NCBI GenBank assembly: GCA_930367205.1
Contig: OV884009.1
Span: 87,069,189 to 87,133,188, forward strand
Source: Acanthosoma haemorrhoidale
Taxonomy: Eukaryota > Arthropoda > Insecta > Hemiptera > Acanthosomatidae
DNA length: 64,000 nt
Direction of reading: 5' to 3'
Shown here: positions 12,992-26,389 of the stretch, piece after piece
Position numbering within the stretch: position 1 is the first letter of the stretch
Layout: each line of letters begins with the position of its first letter
Made by a program: the position numbers and the translations under genes
Notes under the pieces: generated by a model
What the model was told of the DNA's origin: nothing
Databases searched by the model: none
The model's input: the letters and a program-made list of their open reading frames with translations, nothing else

Positions 12992-14880
12992 CAGAGGTTG
13001 TAAACCTTTTTATGCCTACAACCCACTTTTGAATTTTTGTTAGTAGTAAAATTTGCTTAACACCCACCAAATTCCACACTAGTTTAATATAGCACAACTA
13101 AATCATATTTGTAATTTTTGAGGGGAGGTTATGTAAAAATATGTCGTTATATTTATCTTTTTACATATGTGTTTGTTTATAATACACAGACTATTTAATC
13201 AGATGCTGCATTTCTTCATCTCCATTGATACAGCGCCTAGAAGTTAAGAAGCTGCTTGAATTGAAAAAAAATTAAATTTAAATATAAAAACTATCAGTTT
13301 TATTGGAATTAACTTTAATTAGATATTAACGAGACCCTTGAGGCTGATGCTGCAAAACTAAATATTTGATATCTGGTTCAATTTTTGCAAGGAACAAACA
13401 ATGCTCTCCTCTTTGAGAAATATTCAGGTTACTCTTTATGATGATTATATGATCACTAAAGCCCAATTCTACAAGATAAGAGGCTGGGAAAGGTATCAAG
13501 AAATTGAGATCATTTGCCATTTATTTGGACATAATGCAGGCATTTTTGTATTTAAAATTATGTTTCCTCTATTTTTATCAAACTAAGCTCTAACAGTTCT
13601 TCTATGTGAGTGTTTTCAGCATCTTTAATATTTGAGTAAAAGGATTTTTCATCCAATTAAACATATTAAAGTTCAAAATACCTTCAAATCATTTTTCCAT
13701 ATTTAATTTAAGGCTGTTAAGGTGAATACAGAATCTTTCAATCTCCACTGGAGTTACTAATATCATTTTTTATAAATGAAAATTCCAGAAACTGAAGAAA
13801 TCCTCTGTTTAATAGATTATATTACATTATATTATATTATTACATTATATTACATAGATTAGATTACATTTATTTACACAACTTATTTATATCAAGTGTT
13901 TCAATGAATGCCCACTATTTTAGCTATTGATAAGAGTGTTATTAGTTCCTTAAAGCTGTAAATTGATTTTATTAAATCTCTTGATGTGCCAAATAAAACC
14001 GTCATTCTTTAGTGTTTCTAATAGTTGGCAGAGATTGGTCTTTATCAATACTTTTATAACATTGTATGACACTAACATGTAATGCTGCAAAACAAGACAA
14101 ACATGTCCGCTTTAACAGCGATCAAACTTCTGTGTGTAAAAGAAACCTAATAAAATCCTCATTATTGTACTAGCAAAGCTGACTAAACATTTTAACATAG
14201 GATTAGATCTTATTTACAGCTCTAATTATTATACTTTAGGATGAATGGAGACTTGTACTTCAATATTTCCCTACAATATGTTGTCTCTGCACCACTTAGA
14301 TAATACATTTAACATGTGTAACTTCTTTCTTCAAATTAGAAACTAATCTACAATAGCAACTTACCATGGATGGTGCTCCATCAGTACCACATGTAACAAT
14401 ATTGGTCAGAGCATTATTATTTTTTGAAAAATATGATTTTACAGCATAAAATATTAATAATCTTCTTGTTTCTGTATTGAGATTTATTATTAATAGCATT
14501 TCTTCTCATAATGCATTGTATTTAACAAAATAGCATACATGTCGTCAATAAAACATTATTATCTGCAATGTTGGACTTGTCCAATTGTATAATAATGTTG
14601 AGTTTATGAGAGTATTTCAAGTATATTTTCAACATTATCGGTCATTTCTTCAATGTGTTGCTTTACTGTGCTATCACTTATAGCCAACATTTTTGAAGCT
14701 TCAGGTATATCCTGATGCATTACTAATGAGATAAATTTTTTATAAAAAGTATCAAAGTTTCTCCAATATTATAGCTTTCACCACCGTTATCCATTAATTG
14801 TGAAATGCCATAAAGGGCAGTTAATAGTACTGGCCCATGAAACGAAACTCAACCCGAGTGATGACTACTGGTATATGCAC
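12992..14880 (-). pseudogene. hAT transposase relic (ZBED5-like)
   Basis: Minus-strand fragments follow the order of ZBED/hAT transposases. About 14600-14750 holds ISDSTVKQHIEEMTDNVE. About 14296-14420 holds GTDGAPSM followed by KKEVTHVKCII, the hallmark after the second catalytic region. About 13330-13520 holds FPASYLVELGFSDHIIIIKSN...EPDIKYLVLQHQPQGS, the C-terminal hAT dimerisation domain. Many stops and frame changes separate them. The left end CAGAGGTTGTAAACCTTTTT (from 12992) resembles the hAT terminal form CAGNGGTTNNNAACC, so it is probably the 3' terminus of the element. The base pairs just outside (12984-12991) could be the 8-bp target site. The 5' terminus was not located. BED zinc-finger sequence was not seen. 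Confidence 0.8.
13811..13870. repeat. TATTA/ACATTATATT microsatellite-like tract
   Basis: Imperfect tandem repetition of TATATTACAT/TATTA units inside the hAT relic. Confidence 0.6.
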
Positions 14881-16996
14881 CCCTCATCATGAACACTACA
14901 GCTCAGTATATAACATGCTTTGTCTGTGAGTCTTAGATTTGCGATGATAACTGGAAGTATTTTCAGCTTCGGAAGAAAACCCTACCTACCACCAAGAAAA
15001 CTTGAATCACAGGAAAATGTCGACTAATCCTTATCTAGAGCCTTTTATAGCAACCTCCATACACAGCACATTGATACGAAAGATTCAGCAGTTAAACAAT
15101 GGAAACAGATTGAAGACTTATTGTCTCTTCAGGATAGGGCTTGATCTTTTTTTTCCCTTCCTGGGATCAATATCCTATAACTGGATTTCCCAACACGCCT
15201 GTGGTGTATGCATTCCAGTGTCATTGGGATTGTTGCGCCAGTCATTGCACCTTAGTTTGTTTTTGAAACCATCTTTATTTAGAAAAATGAAACATTCTTT
15301 ATATACTATTTACAAGGCTGCTTACAAACTAACTATAAACTATTTACAACTATTGCATCCTCTTCTTTACCTAAATATAACTAGATCTACGTATTTACAA
15401 CCTAATAAAGCAGTTTAGGACACAACAGAAATTTTCTATTGAATGATTAAAAACAAATATTAATTATGTCTAATTGATTAGGTAACAACATTGTTGTTTT
15501 TGGTGCTGATGGATTTGTCTGAAATTAATTAATTTCATTCCTTTTAATTGGACCCAGTTTTTTTGTAAAGTAAGGAGAGATAATCTCTTGCCTTGCCAGG
15601 ACATGGAAGTAGTCTGGAATGAAAACATTAACCTCTGTGAGGCATTGATAACCACTTCCTAGCTAAAGATATATCGTATATTGTGGATTCCCAATCCTGC
15701 ACAATTTATTTCCAGGTATTGAATCCTGGTGAAGAATACATAATATTTAATGTACATATTAATAAGCAAATAGGCATCAAGTGCAAACAAAAAATAAGTA
15801 AGTTTATAATATGTGAGCAATTTTTTTGTTCATGGAGACATTTTTTGATGTATTCCCCCATAACCTCTTATTTTATAAATACTTTTATGCATTAATATAT
15901 TAATTTATATGTTAATATTGCCAATTAAATTTATAATAGCACTATAATTTAATTTAATTTGAATAATAATCAGACTATATATATATATATATATGTATGG
16001 TAGATAAAGATGAAATCAACAGCATAATAAAGAAACAGAATACATAAAAAAATAAAAGTGAATAACTTTCTATAATTATACCAAAGATGTAGAGTAGGTT
16101 AGGTATAATAACTGGAGGAAAATTGGAAATGAAGGGTGCAAGGATACATTGAATTAAAGGAAGGATAAAATAACTGCAAGGAATATATGGTGTTTAAATT
16201 AGATTATGATATTATTATTAATTGAATAAATTGTTCTAATTATTAAACATTAAAGAAGTAAAGTGCTGGCGAAATCTGAATTTAATGATTGGGAGTGACA
16301 AATAATGCGGCAGTCCCTTCGATCCAGAGTCTAAATCTTATGAAACAGTTTATCAAGCATTTTAGTTGTGTCTCGAGATCCTCAGATAGGCCAAATGTTT
16401 TTTTTTCATTTCATTGAGGATATGTCAGAAGGAGACATATCAGAGAAGAAGTTGCTGATAGTGTTGATAGGTCTGGAGGGAAGGGGCGTGATGAAGCACT
16501 AATAGTGGACAAGAAATGAGAATTGAGGTTATTGGGAGAAATATGGTAAACAGGAGTGGTGTTTGCCTCAATAAAGAAAATTTGCAGAGGAGTCCCCATT
16601 TCAACAGGGAGTCTGGTACTGATGATAGAGACTGATGGCAGAATTGGGAACTGTTGTAGTAGGGGTAAGATTGTAGAATTGGATTGGGTACTATACTATG
16701 GATTTTGGCCTCAGGCAAAGTTTGTGGAGAGTTTTGAAGAAAGATAGGTCTTCTGGGTGGCTGGTATAAATTAACCTTCTTCTGATTGCGTTCAACTAAG
16801 GAGCAGGGGAGCAGCGGGGTAGGGAACGTTTGAGAGAGGAGCATGCTTATCGAGGATGGTGAGGCTGTAAGGTTTGCATTAAGGGTGTTAACCAAGGGAT
16901 TGACAAAGGTAAATGAATATATGAGGTTCAATTGTACTGTATGTAGATCAGATTCAATTTCCCTGCAGATTGCTTTCATAAATAAATGATTCAACA
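14881..16996. other. No confirmed gene
   Basis: Two longer ORFs occur: 15002-15418 (+, 138 codons) and 16440-16997 (-, 185 codons, rich in Pro, Ser, Leu and Thr). Neither shows a recognisable domain, and both could be chance frames in biased sequence. A (TA)n tract lies at about 15975-15994. Nothing else is supported. Confidence 0.5.
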
Positions 16997-17008
16997 TAGA
17001 ATAAATTA

Positions 17009-17014
17009 TTTATT
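17009..17014 (-). promoter_or_regulatory. Polyadenylation signal of the FAM136A-like gene
   Basis: AATAAA on the minus strand about 87 bp downstream of the TAA stop, in the expected place for 3' end formation. Confidence 0.55.
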
Positions 17015-17100
17015 ACATAATTAAAATACAGAAGTAAATCACTATAAAACTGTAGTAACACAATGGGATAAATTTGTGAAGTAAAATTTACAATTAAATT

Positions 17101-19080
17101 TTAAATATCATTGTTTACTCTGGTTATTAAATGATCAGCCACGCGCCCCATATTCTCAATAAAGATTGCAGCGCAATGTTCTGTGCATTTTTTATATATT
17201 TGCAAGCAGTATTTCTTTTCTCCCTGAGATCCCTAAAATAAAATCTATTAACAAACTGATAATTTATAATACAAAACTAATAAATATTTAATTTTCACCT
17301 ACTGTGCCATGCATTAGACATTGATCCATAAGTTTTCCACAGTAATTCCACAGACAACTGTATTGATTGTCCTATAATGTTCAAAATTAAATATATAAAT
17401 AATGGAGAACAAAGTGAAATTGTTGGTAAACATTTTACTCCATGGATTAACATTTAAAATTTGAATAAAAATACAAATTATTTTTAAAAAATATTTTTTT
17501 AAATATTAGAATAAGATTGTCACATAACCTATTAGCTAGGAAGCTTGATTACTAGGAGATATCTCGGTTCAATTGGAAAAATAAGTAGTTACTTGAATAA
17601 TGAAGTAGAAAATTTTAGTTTAGAATACAGAAACAATCATCAGAGGTAATAACCTAGCCTCAAGGTAATAACCTTATCGGTGCCACCTACTAACTAAAGC
17701 AACAACTTTGGTCAGCCTTACCTCTTAAAGATTTGTTATATTATAGATTTTACTAATCTTTACTTATCATAATAATAAGTTTTTATCAACTGTAATTATA
17801 TACAACTCACAACAAAACTAAAATAATAAGGGAGTGCGTAGATGGGTACTTTAGCCAGAGCTTCAAGCTCAATTACTGTTGGAAAGGATACAAACGAGCA
17901 TTCCATAATCAACTAATTTCAACCTGGGAGGGATTAAGAATATTGGAAAATGGAATGAATATGGGATTTGTCCTATATAGAAGAAAAGAAGCCGGCTAGT
18001 GTCAAATATATGGAAGAATTAATATGCTATAAAGTACATACAACATAACATTGAATATCACATTCACATGAAACTTGTGTGAATTCAACACCTGTTGGCG
18101 GAACAGGTTCATCTAACAGTATGGCCAAGTCTGATCACAGAGACAATTGGGAATCCAAAGCTTGGACACTCAGTGGAGATAATAATGAGAAACATTAGGT
18201 CTCTTAACTATATACAAAGGCTCTGACCTCTCATCGTGAAATGAGAGATAATTAAGTTTATGATTTGAAGTACACAATGATAACAAAAGTTTATTTGATC
18301 GGTCAGATTATTTTGATTTTGTCTATTATTCACGTGGTACAAAATCAGCTTTAAGTTGAAATTTAGTAGAAAATTATGTTGGTTACCCATTGTGTATAGT
18401 TTTTGTTTTTCATCTAATCAATAAAATAAAATAATGTAATTCTTAAGTTTGTTTTCTTTCTCGATAAATCTACCCACTAACTGAGAGGTGAATTTATTTT
18501 TTATTTCTATACATCGGTGGTATGCTCTTGTTTGATGGAAATATAAATAATGTTTTTGAAGTTTTTCAGAATTAAATTCTAAAAGTTAGATTATGAAAGC
18601 AGGTTCAAAATAAAAATAAAATTCTGATATAATATTTTTCAAATTGAAAAATATCTTTACTTTCTGCACCTATTTATTTAAATAAATATTGGATTAAGTA
18701 CTAAGCAGTATCTATCTGGAAGATTAAGTACTATCTGGTATTTATTGAGGATGAGTTAGAAATTAAAATAAGTACCTTTAGTGCACCAATACAAGTTTCA
18801 GCGTAATCCAGTTCTTTTGCATTTTTAAATCGGCAACTTCCTACACAGCCAAAAAAGCTTTCTATTTTCTGAAGCTTTTTTGCAGTACATGACATGTAGC
18901 ATGTTTCCAAATTATTCTAAAGAACATACCAAAGAAAGATTTGTAATTACCAAAAAGACATACAATTGTATATGAATGTTTATTTTTGTAACATACTTGT
19001 ATTTTAGCGTAGTACTCCTTATCTAAATCCGAAAGTATTTTCAAGGCTTCTTCTGCCAACTTTGATGGAAAATCTGCCAT
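17101..19080 (-). CDS. FAM136A-like mitochondrial CX3C protein (4 exons)
   Basis: A 141-residue protein assembles from four exons with GT-AG introns: 18997-19080 (28 codons), 18776-18916 (47), 17303-17371 (23), 17101-17232 (43 plus TAA). All junctions are phase 0. Introns are 80, 1404 and 70 bp. It begins MADFPSKLAEEALKIL and ends RVNNDI. Length and cysteine layout match FAM136A (DUF842), a small mitochondrial protein of about 138 residues with paired-cysteine motifs. Pairs are C34/C38 (CYMSC), C52/C56 (CVGSC) and C114/C118 (CTEHC). The third pair is CLWNYC (C81/C86), CX4C instead of the usual CX3C. Extra cysteines are at 70, 93 and 107. No signal peptide or membrane segment is seen, as expected for import into the intermembrane space by disulfide trapping. 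The start is the first ATG. A donor at GTAGGT (after codon 98) is chosen because the alternative GTGAAA donor leads to an early stop. Family call from motif layout, not a search. Confidence 0.78.
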
Positions 19081-19839
19081 TTTAGAAGAATAATGGTGGT
19101 GATGCCTACAAAGATGTGGAAAATTGTTTCTTTAAACCAACAACATAAAATAATACAAAGATATTCTTTAAACAGTATAATACAATCTTAGCAATACCTT
19201 GACCTTGTTAACCCTGTTAGTCTATAAAAGTAGTAATTACAATATGTACTACTGCTATAACCATATATATTATAAACATGTAAAGACGATTTTTAATTAA
19301 ATCCAAGTATAATTGATTATTAACCTTACTGCCTAACCTTAACAGCCCTTGGCATTCAGTGTAACCAGCAATTATAACTTGTACTATATGGCTTCCTTAA
19401 TCTCTTAGGTTATAATGACAGTATTTGTTTCCACAATTCACAAATATTGTGTTGCATGCTATTTACCAAGGGAATGATTAAATTGTTTTAATTTGTTTGG
19501 GAATCGTTAACTTCCTATTTGATTGCAATTTGCAAATAATTCGTAAAGTCGTTTTGGGAATAATGAAAAATGGTGATCTTTATATATGTTACTAAGCATG
19601 CTATATTGTTAAAATTGACAGGAAAAATAATAATAAATAAGCTATACGCAGTTGTACAATTATATACTTGAGTCTTATTACCTCTTTGTTATCTTAGAAA
19701 ACTTTTTTTATTATCCTACTCTATTGTGTTACGTCACGTGTGCACAAGGCCACCCCTTGCTACTGAGGGGGGCACATCTCTAACTCCGTTAGATGTGGAA
19801 ACTGCAGTTGCCAATTGAGTAGTGATTCGGCCCTGTAGT
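19081..19839. other. Upstream flank of the FAM136A-like gene
   Basis: Presumed promoter and 5' UTR lie here, but no TATA box or other element stands out. No other gene was seen. Confidence 0.4.
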
Positions 19840-20120
19840 TTTTTTTAATTTCAAAACCTCTTTATTGATATAGTTTACAATGAACAAAAATTTTTTTGAT
19901 TTACAATTTTCTCCTCTTTCTGCGATGCGCTGATGCATTCGAAGGAGGACATCAAATAATACAATTTCAGATTGAAGTTAAAAAGTCAACACATACACAA
20001 CACTAGGTGATGAGGCTCACCTTCAGCTTACAACCGGGAAACTAAAAAACTAAAACCTATAACCTATAAAAAACTAAAACCTATAACCCTTGTAGTTACA
20101 CTTCCTTTCTGACAAGAGCA
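19840..20120 (-). repeat. Possible mobile-element 3' end
   Basis: On the minus strand the sequence ends with AATAAAGAGGTTTTG and then a long A/T tract (T run at 19840-19848 on plus), as a poly(A)-tailed element would. An open stretch reading VLLRMHQRIAERGENCKSKK just before it resembles the C-terminal end of insect IS630-like transposases, but only weakly. A 24-bp tandem duplication (units around AAAACTAAAACCTATAACC) lies at 20040-20095. Confidence 0.35.
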
Positions 20121-20479
20121 TATATTTTGATTTTTCCGAGCCAATAACTGGCTCCATTGCCATGCAGCAGCCTATTATTGACCAATCAACGCTTCTTCAA
20201 TAGCTTTAAAGAACTAAAATACATCAAGGACATCTGCATATCTTAGCAACTTTAAGGGCCTTCCCGAAGTTGGAATCCTATGTGGAGTTTTCCGTGGGCT
20301 ATGTCCAAAGTAAAAATTACAGGGCTGGGAGATCTCATCAATTACTGTAGTGCGAATGTGTGTCCAATAATTCACTGGTAGTGCTCATTTCCAATATTAA
20401 TATATTTACAAAGGAGAAAAGTTCCTTCTAAATAAAGTGGCCAAAGGCTATATAATTCTCCTTCTTTTTTTATAGTCAA

Positions 20480-21162
20480 CGACAGGTCGAACACATCCAA
20501 AATGTACTGGCCTATCAAACGGATTAAGGTCCGGACTTCTTGCAGGAAGGGTCAAAACATAAATTCCTACTACCTCGAAGTAGTCAGTCATGATAGCAGT
20601 AGTAAGTGATCTCATATTGTCTTAGATTACATATTGCTCCAGGATGTCCGTTACATATCTTTCTGCAGTCAGTGAGCCCCTGTTTATTATGGGTAACTCG
20701 TTGCGGGCTTCCAAACCTATGCCAGCCCACACCATTACAGAATCACTTCGAAACGCTATTCTTGGAGTAATGTTGCAGCAAACCGCTCTCTAGGGCGTCT
20801 TAGCACCCTTACCATCTTGAGAATGTAGGGCAAACCTTGACTCGTCACTGAACAAAACCACTCTGCAATCAGCGATTCTGAAATCTGTTCTCTCGGTCTG
20901 AAATCACCACGTTTCTGGCCGAATGAAGTTAATTTTGAAGTTGAAGACTTATTTGTAACCTCTGTCTTAAGGCCATGGGATAGACATAGCCATGTCTGCC
21001 TGAACTTGGACTTGGCCGACATTGCCTGGATCTCCTACGGTTTCTGCCTGTCTCCCTGAATCAACGGATAATCCGGCTTACCAATCCTTGGACTTGCCTT
21101 TGGGACAAACCTTTAACCAAGAGTGTTAGTGTTCTAACTACGATTTCTTCAGGCCTATCCAT
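20480..21162 (-). pseudogene. Tc1-type transposase relic
   Basis: Read right to left, it has an N-terminal ATG at 21160-21162 and a helix-turn-helix region (KGLSQRQVQGLVSRIIR, followed by a stop). The DDE core follows at about 20690-20880 with fragments corresponding to the ESRFAL-type first catalytic block and SDSVMVWAGIGLEARNELP. The terminal LPARSPDLNPFD motif is at about 20514-20555, matching the conserved SPDLNPIE signature of Tc1 transposases. Several frame changes and stops break it, so it is inactive. Terminal inverted repeats were not found. Confidence 0.8.
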
Positions 21163-24100
21163 ATTAAAGCTTCAGAAAACTCGTACAAAAAACAACAACA
21201 ATGGAACAATGAACAAAGTGATCTCTTATTAACTGAAAGGGACACAATAAGACACTTTCGGAAGTACACCATATACTGAGCCATTTACTTATTATCTCAA
21301 CGGAAGTTACATTAGAGGATTATCTCTAATCCTGATTTCATCACTGTTACCTCCAGTACTGGCTAGAGCAATTCAATTTAATTGCAATGAAGATGTGAAA
21401 AAACATATGTAAAATACAAGGTGATGCGCTAATTTTCTCCAGGAGTCTATTATACTACTGCAAATATTATGCCGACTTGCCTATTTAAAAATAGCCTTTG
21501 TTTATTGAAAAATGAGTGGCATTGTTATGAGAGAACCATGATTTCTAACATATACAAACCATATCGACTCACATCCCAGAAGCTTTTCAAGACTTTTTTG
21601 TCTTTATTAATTTATTCACATCTGAAAAATAGAACCACACCAAGCTAATGCGGCATAAAGACGAAGGGAGTCCAGTGATAATTGTATTTATGATTGGCCG
21701 GTCGTCTTAACAGATCCCTATTCCAGCTTCTATTAAGTCCTCGTGGAAAGTCTGGTAAGTCAACTATGGAGAGGTCTTATCTTAGTGGGTTCGAATTACT
21801 AGATAGATTTTTGATTCAAAATTATTGTTTTATCGTGGTCGTCAAGGAAACATTAAAGACGATATCCCAAAACAAAATTCTACGATGTTCTCAGAAAATA
21901 AATATGTTGATAGTCATCAATTAAATGGATTTAGTTGGTTTACAAATTATTGATTAAGTGAAGTCCTGAAGATGCCTGAATTTGGGCGAAACGACAGCTT
22001 ATAAATAAATAATTTTACTTATGCCTTTTTTTTTTCAAGCAACCCTCCCTATTTCACTAAGATGCAGGAAGCAATGTATCGATTGGCGAATAGCTGGGGT
22101 AGGTTCTAATCCTGACTAACATGTCTGGGCAATAATACATTGTCTGGTCCAGGTCTGAAGGGCGGAGCCAAGTGGAGACTCCAAGTGTCCTTCAAGCCAA
22201 AGGATACACGAAGGGTACACTCAAGTGTGTTTGTATTAAATGTCTAGTGCCATATTTTTTTTTTTTTTTTGTGATTTGACTCCGTGCGGAGACTCCTGGT
22301 TTTAGTCACACCAGATAACTAACATTTAATTTTTCAAGTAAGTCTAAGGATCAGTATCCTTGCCAATTTTCTGTTTCCGTTTTGTACGAAAATATTTTTG
22401 CCTTACCGTCTTTAATGTTTTCTTAACCCATGGGGTAAAAATCAGAACTTTAAAAGCTTAGAAATGATAAAAGCTTCTGCCTTCACAACTTCCTTAATAT
22501 AAGTAAATTAATTTTTAAGCTTGTGTCGCCACTTGTAAACTGTTTAAACAGCGTTTTCTCAGCAGGTACTGACACTTTATTAACCTCATCTGTTTGACAT
22601 TTCATTTCACTTACAGCAAGTCATATCGTGTGACCTGATGATAAAATTAAGGATGAATAAATTAAAGGAATAATATCGAGAGATATTAATGTCACCATGT
22701 GACCGTTTGTCGAAAATCTATTACATAAATGAGTGTAAATAACAGCTCGGAATTGTTGAAAAAAAATACTTAATTTGATAAACCATCTCCTTCACTCTAA
22801 ACTGCCTTTTTAACAAATATAAACAAAGTTGTAAATAGTTAAAATATTGATACGAAAAACCTATTAAAGCAGGAACTGTTGCCTCGGAGAACTTTATTTT
22901 TTAGGTCTTTTATGTCTGGGTCCCAAAATTGTGTTTAGGTATTTAGTATAGACTTCCCATCTAGTGCAGTTTTGATCTCAAGAGCAAAACAAAAGTGTCT
23001 TAATATCGGTTTCTAAGTATGTCATAGGTATATTGCTTGGTTAACCTAATTACTTTTTAATAAAAATGATTCCTATTACTTCAATATAATCGCTCAGTTT
23101 ATTCCCCTGTAGAAATATAAATTTAGATTTTTAATTTACTGAAATTTACTTCGAAAGTGGAACATTTTTGCTTTTAGTATAATTCTTGGAGTTTGTGTGA
23201 ATCTCATACTTGTCTTTGGCTCTACCTCTATATCTCCACCGTTACCGGTTTGCCACCTTTGCTTAATCTTCACTCAATACTGAAGACAACAGAAGAATTT
23301 TTTTTCAGAGTTTTTTGGAAAGTTTAAAAAGTACTCCACGCTAGTGGAAAAAAATCATTACATAGTCAAAGGTCAGAGGGAGACTCGTGACTGCGAACCT
23401 TAATCAAGTTTTAGTTGTAGATGTAGAGATTTGCTCTGATCATTACGATCTATATACATATATATAATTATTTGTTGCAGTTTGTTTTTGAGAGAACGAA
23501 CAAACGCCAAAAGAATTAAATTTCGAAGAAAAACCTTAATTAAACTTTAATTATAAAACTTTTAAGTTGTATGCAGACCAACGGAAAATTGGTGTGATTT
23601 TCTTTTAAGAGTTTTATTGATTGCAGTTAAATTGAGCAATACAAAAGGTAATTAACTGTTCCATAATCTTTTCTAATATATTTAATTATCATTTAGCAAA
23701 TTCTGTTACCTTGTCGACAGCGAACCTGAGAAAAAAACTGCTGCCTCTATTATTACACGTTTCGTTTCAATTTCCCTTCTTGTGTAGCTTGTATAAACTT
23801 ATTGATTTTGCAAAACGTTTAGCAATCGCACCTGTATAAAGAAAACCTCCTTGAAATTAGGCCTGAAATAAATTTAGGCATTAGTTATGAAGAAAATGTC
23901 TCTCTCCATTTAATACTAACTTCAGCCGAATACATGTAACCGTTGAGTAACAGTGGTTCTTGATTTACTATTTAAACTTCGGCTTCAATCATTTATTTTT
24001 ATTTCAGGCTTTTAAAAATAATAATAAATAAAAATTGAGAAATGTCTATTTTCAGGTATACATTTCTTCCATTGCTTACAGAAATAGATTTTTGTGAGTT

Positions 24101-25339
24101 AATCAAATTTGAGGGCTTGATTCACTAATGAAATAAAAATCCGTCTAATTTTATACTTGTGTTCTTGAGAGCGCAGACTGATTCCTTTGAATGAATTAAT
24201 CCTTTTTTGTCAGTTTGTTATAGAGCACAAATGGCGAGGAATTACTTTGGGATCTGTGATCTGTCCATCTGTGAACGTATATACTACGTCTGTATGTTCT
24301 ATAATAGCGGTGGTAAAATTGGCCTGTAATTTCATTTCACGACACCGTGTCCCAGCTACAGGTTGTTTTAGATTAAAAGTTATGATCTGTTTTCTTATGC
24401 TTGAGAGCCCACTAAAGACGGTAGCACAAAGGGAATTCGGAACAAATGTTTACCAAAATAGAGAAACTATCTATTCACAAAGTTATTGTTGTCTGCTACA
24501 ACACAGTTAGGGGTGCGGTGTGAATCGCCTAGTACAAGCTAGATAGAAAACTCAAATCAAATAATCGATTAATTGATTACCCCATGACAATAACAACCCT
24601 TCATAGGTCACAATTCGAGTAAATAAGTATGGCAAACATTCCAGAGCGATGAGCCAAAAGCGGTTAAGTGATATCACTGTTGCTCTCATGAATTTAAAAT
24701 TTGAGGGTAAGTATTTTTTTAAATTTAGTTAAAAAATTGATTCAAATGAGAGACAATATGTGTTATAATAGGTTTTTCAAAAACTAGGTAAAATTGTCAT
24801 ATTTTTTCGTTTTTAATTTTTCAACGTACACTTTTTTTTTATTCACATTTATCTAGGCTAATTTTTTAATATTGTATAGTGACAATCCTAAGCTGTACAG
24901 TGGTATATAATTGAATACGAATTCGATCCCCAATCTTTTTTAATTTATTTTATTCAGATCGTGTGTGATCTCTTTCAAAAATAGAATTTACACGAATATA
25001 GATTTGCTGAATATACTTTTGATAACGTCAGGTACTGTACGCGACTTACTCAGAGAAATGCCTAGAAAGAAAACCAAGAAATTGCCAGTGGAAGTTCTGA
25101 ATTTTCCCGCCTTCAATACCACAAAACATCAGGTGGCAAGTGATATTCATCCGGGTGACGTTGCGATTACTCAGTAACTGATTCGTCTGATTGTGAGATT
25201 GATGATGAATCATGTGATGATAATTATTAGTCTTGAGTTATTCTCTAATTTAATTTTATGTTGTTTATTCCTATAATTTTAATTATAAGTAGTATGAGTA
25301 AATTTTACTGTATAATTAATGCTGTGTTAAATTGTATGC
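21163..25339. other. Anonymous AT-rich sequence with minor repeat-like motifs
   Basis: No intact gene. CCTGAAGATGCCTGAATTTG followed by GGCGAAACGAC at about 21965-21995 resembles a motif often found at the 3' side of arthropod retroelements. GGTTCTAATCC near 22090 looks like a tRNA B box. At about 25025-25230 a lysine-rich frame (MPRKKTKKLPVEVLNF) shifts frame into an acidic tail (TDSSDCEIDDESCDDNY, stop). This looks like the decayed C-terminus of an unidentified transposon protein. Confidence 0.4.
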
Positions 25340-25500
25340 ATAATTTTATTGTTATATTGTATGAATGAGCGAGTGAAATATTGTATGAATGAGCGAGTGA
25401 ATGATAAATTGTAAATATGGTATGAATGATAACATTTATCTCAATTACTCATTGCCTAATAAAAGGCAGATTGTAATTTTATCTTAATAAAATTGATTGA
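25340..25500 (+). repeat. Jockey-like LINE 3' tail (copy a)
   Basis: Same family as the LINE copies at 32160-34790 and 55669-57858, here in plus orientation and reduced to the 3' UTR. It has GAATGAGCGAGTGAATG (the whole unit duplicated in tandem, about 25355-25402), ATGGTATGAATGATAACATTTATC, then the hairpin GCCTAATAAAAGGC, AGATTGTAATTTTA and an AATAAA signal. Confidence 0.75.
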
Positions 25501-26389
25501 AACCGGAATTTTATTGTTATAACTTATATACTTTTTATTCCTTACTTAGGTTTTTTTTAATAAACGTTCCCCAAGCTTCTAAATTATCAAAAAACATGCT
25601 TAATTATTCAATAAAACAACAAAATATTATTCATCATAACCAGAACAATCAAATTGTAGAATAAACCGTGTTTGTCCACCTAGCTGGGCGAATCACTGCA
25701 ATGGCGAGATATAGGTTGTTATAAAAGTCTATTTTCTGTTTCGATCATTTCACTAGCTTATAAGATATCTTAGATCCCAACTCAGGAATTGTTTTAAAAT
25801 TGAAGTTTCGTATTATTCTTTTCACAATTAAAGAGGAATTTTCACTGATTTGCTCTCTGAGTATATCTGCGTATGTTTTCTTTTCATTCTATATCCCATA
25901 TTTCGTTTATGTTCATTTGAAAAAGGTGATAACTGATTTAACTTAATACAAATGTATGGTGCATTAAAAGTACCCTAAGGTTCATTTGTCATTGTTTGGA
26001 AGTTGATCCCTAGAAGATAAATTGGGTTCTGGTTTTTGACTGTGGTGCGATGAACGAATTTGACGGACAAAAGAACCATGATTTTTAATTTCAACCAAAT
26101 TGGTTGAATCTATTGTCATAAATAAAAGAATATATTTACCCTCCCCTTTGTGCAGTTATTCTTGTGAACGTATTCTGACGTATTGTGGTTTATTGATCGG
26201 CCAGCTAGCATGTTTACCCTTCGAATGCTGCTGGGTCGTCCACAGTTCGCAGTCGGGGCTTTGAATCTCACTTAACAATAACACTACACCCCACATTTTG
26301 AACTGGTATCAAACTATGGTCCTAAGACTAGTAGGCTCTTGACGTTTTGAATTCATTTTTTTTTTCACCAAAAAAAAAACGCATTAACA

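Noticed and set aside
16440..16997. 185-codon minus-strand ORF
   Set aside because: No recognisable domain, biased composition (Pro/Ser/Leu/Thr) and no splice or poly(A) context; not called as a gene.
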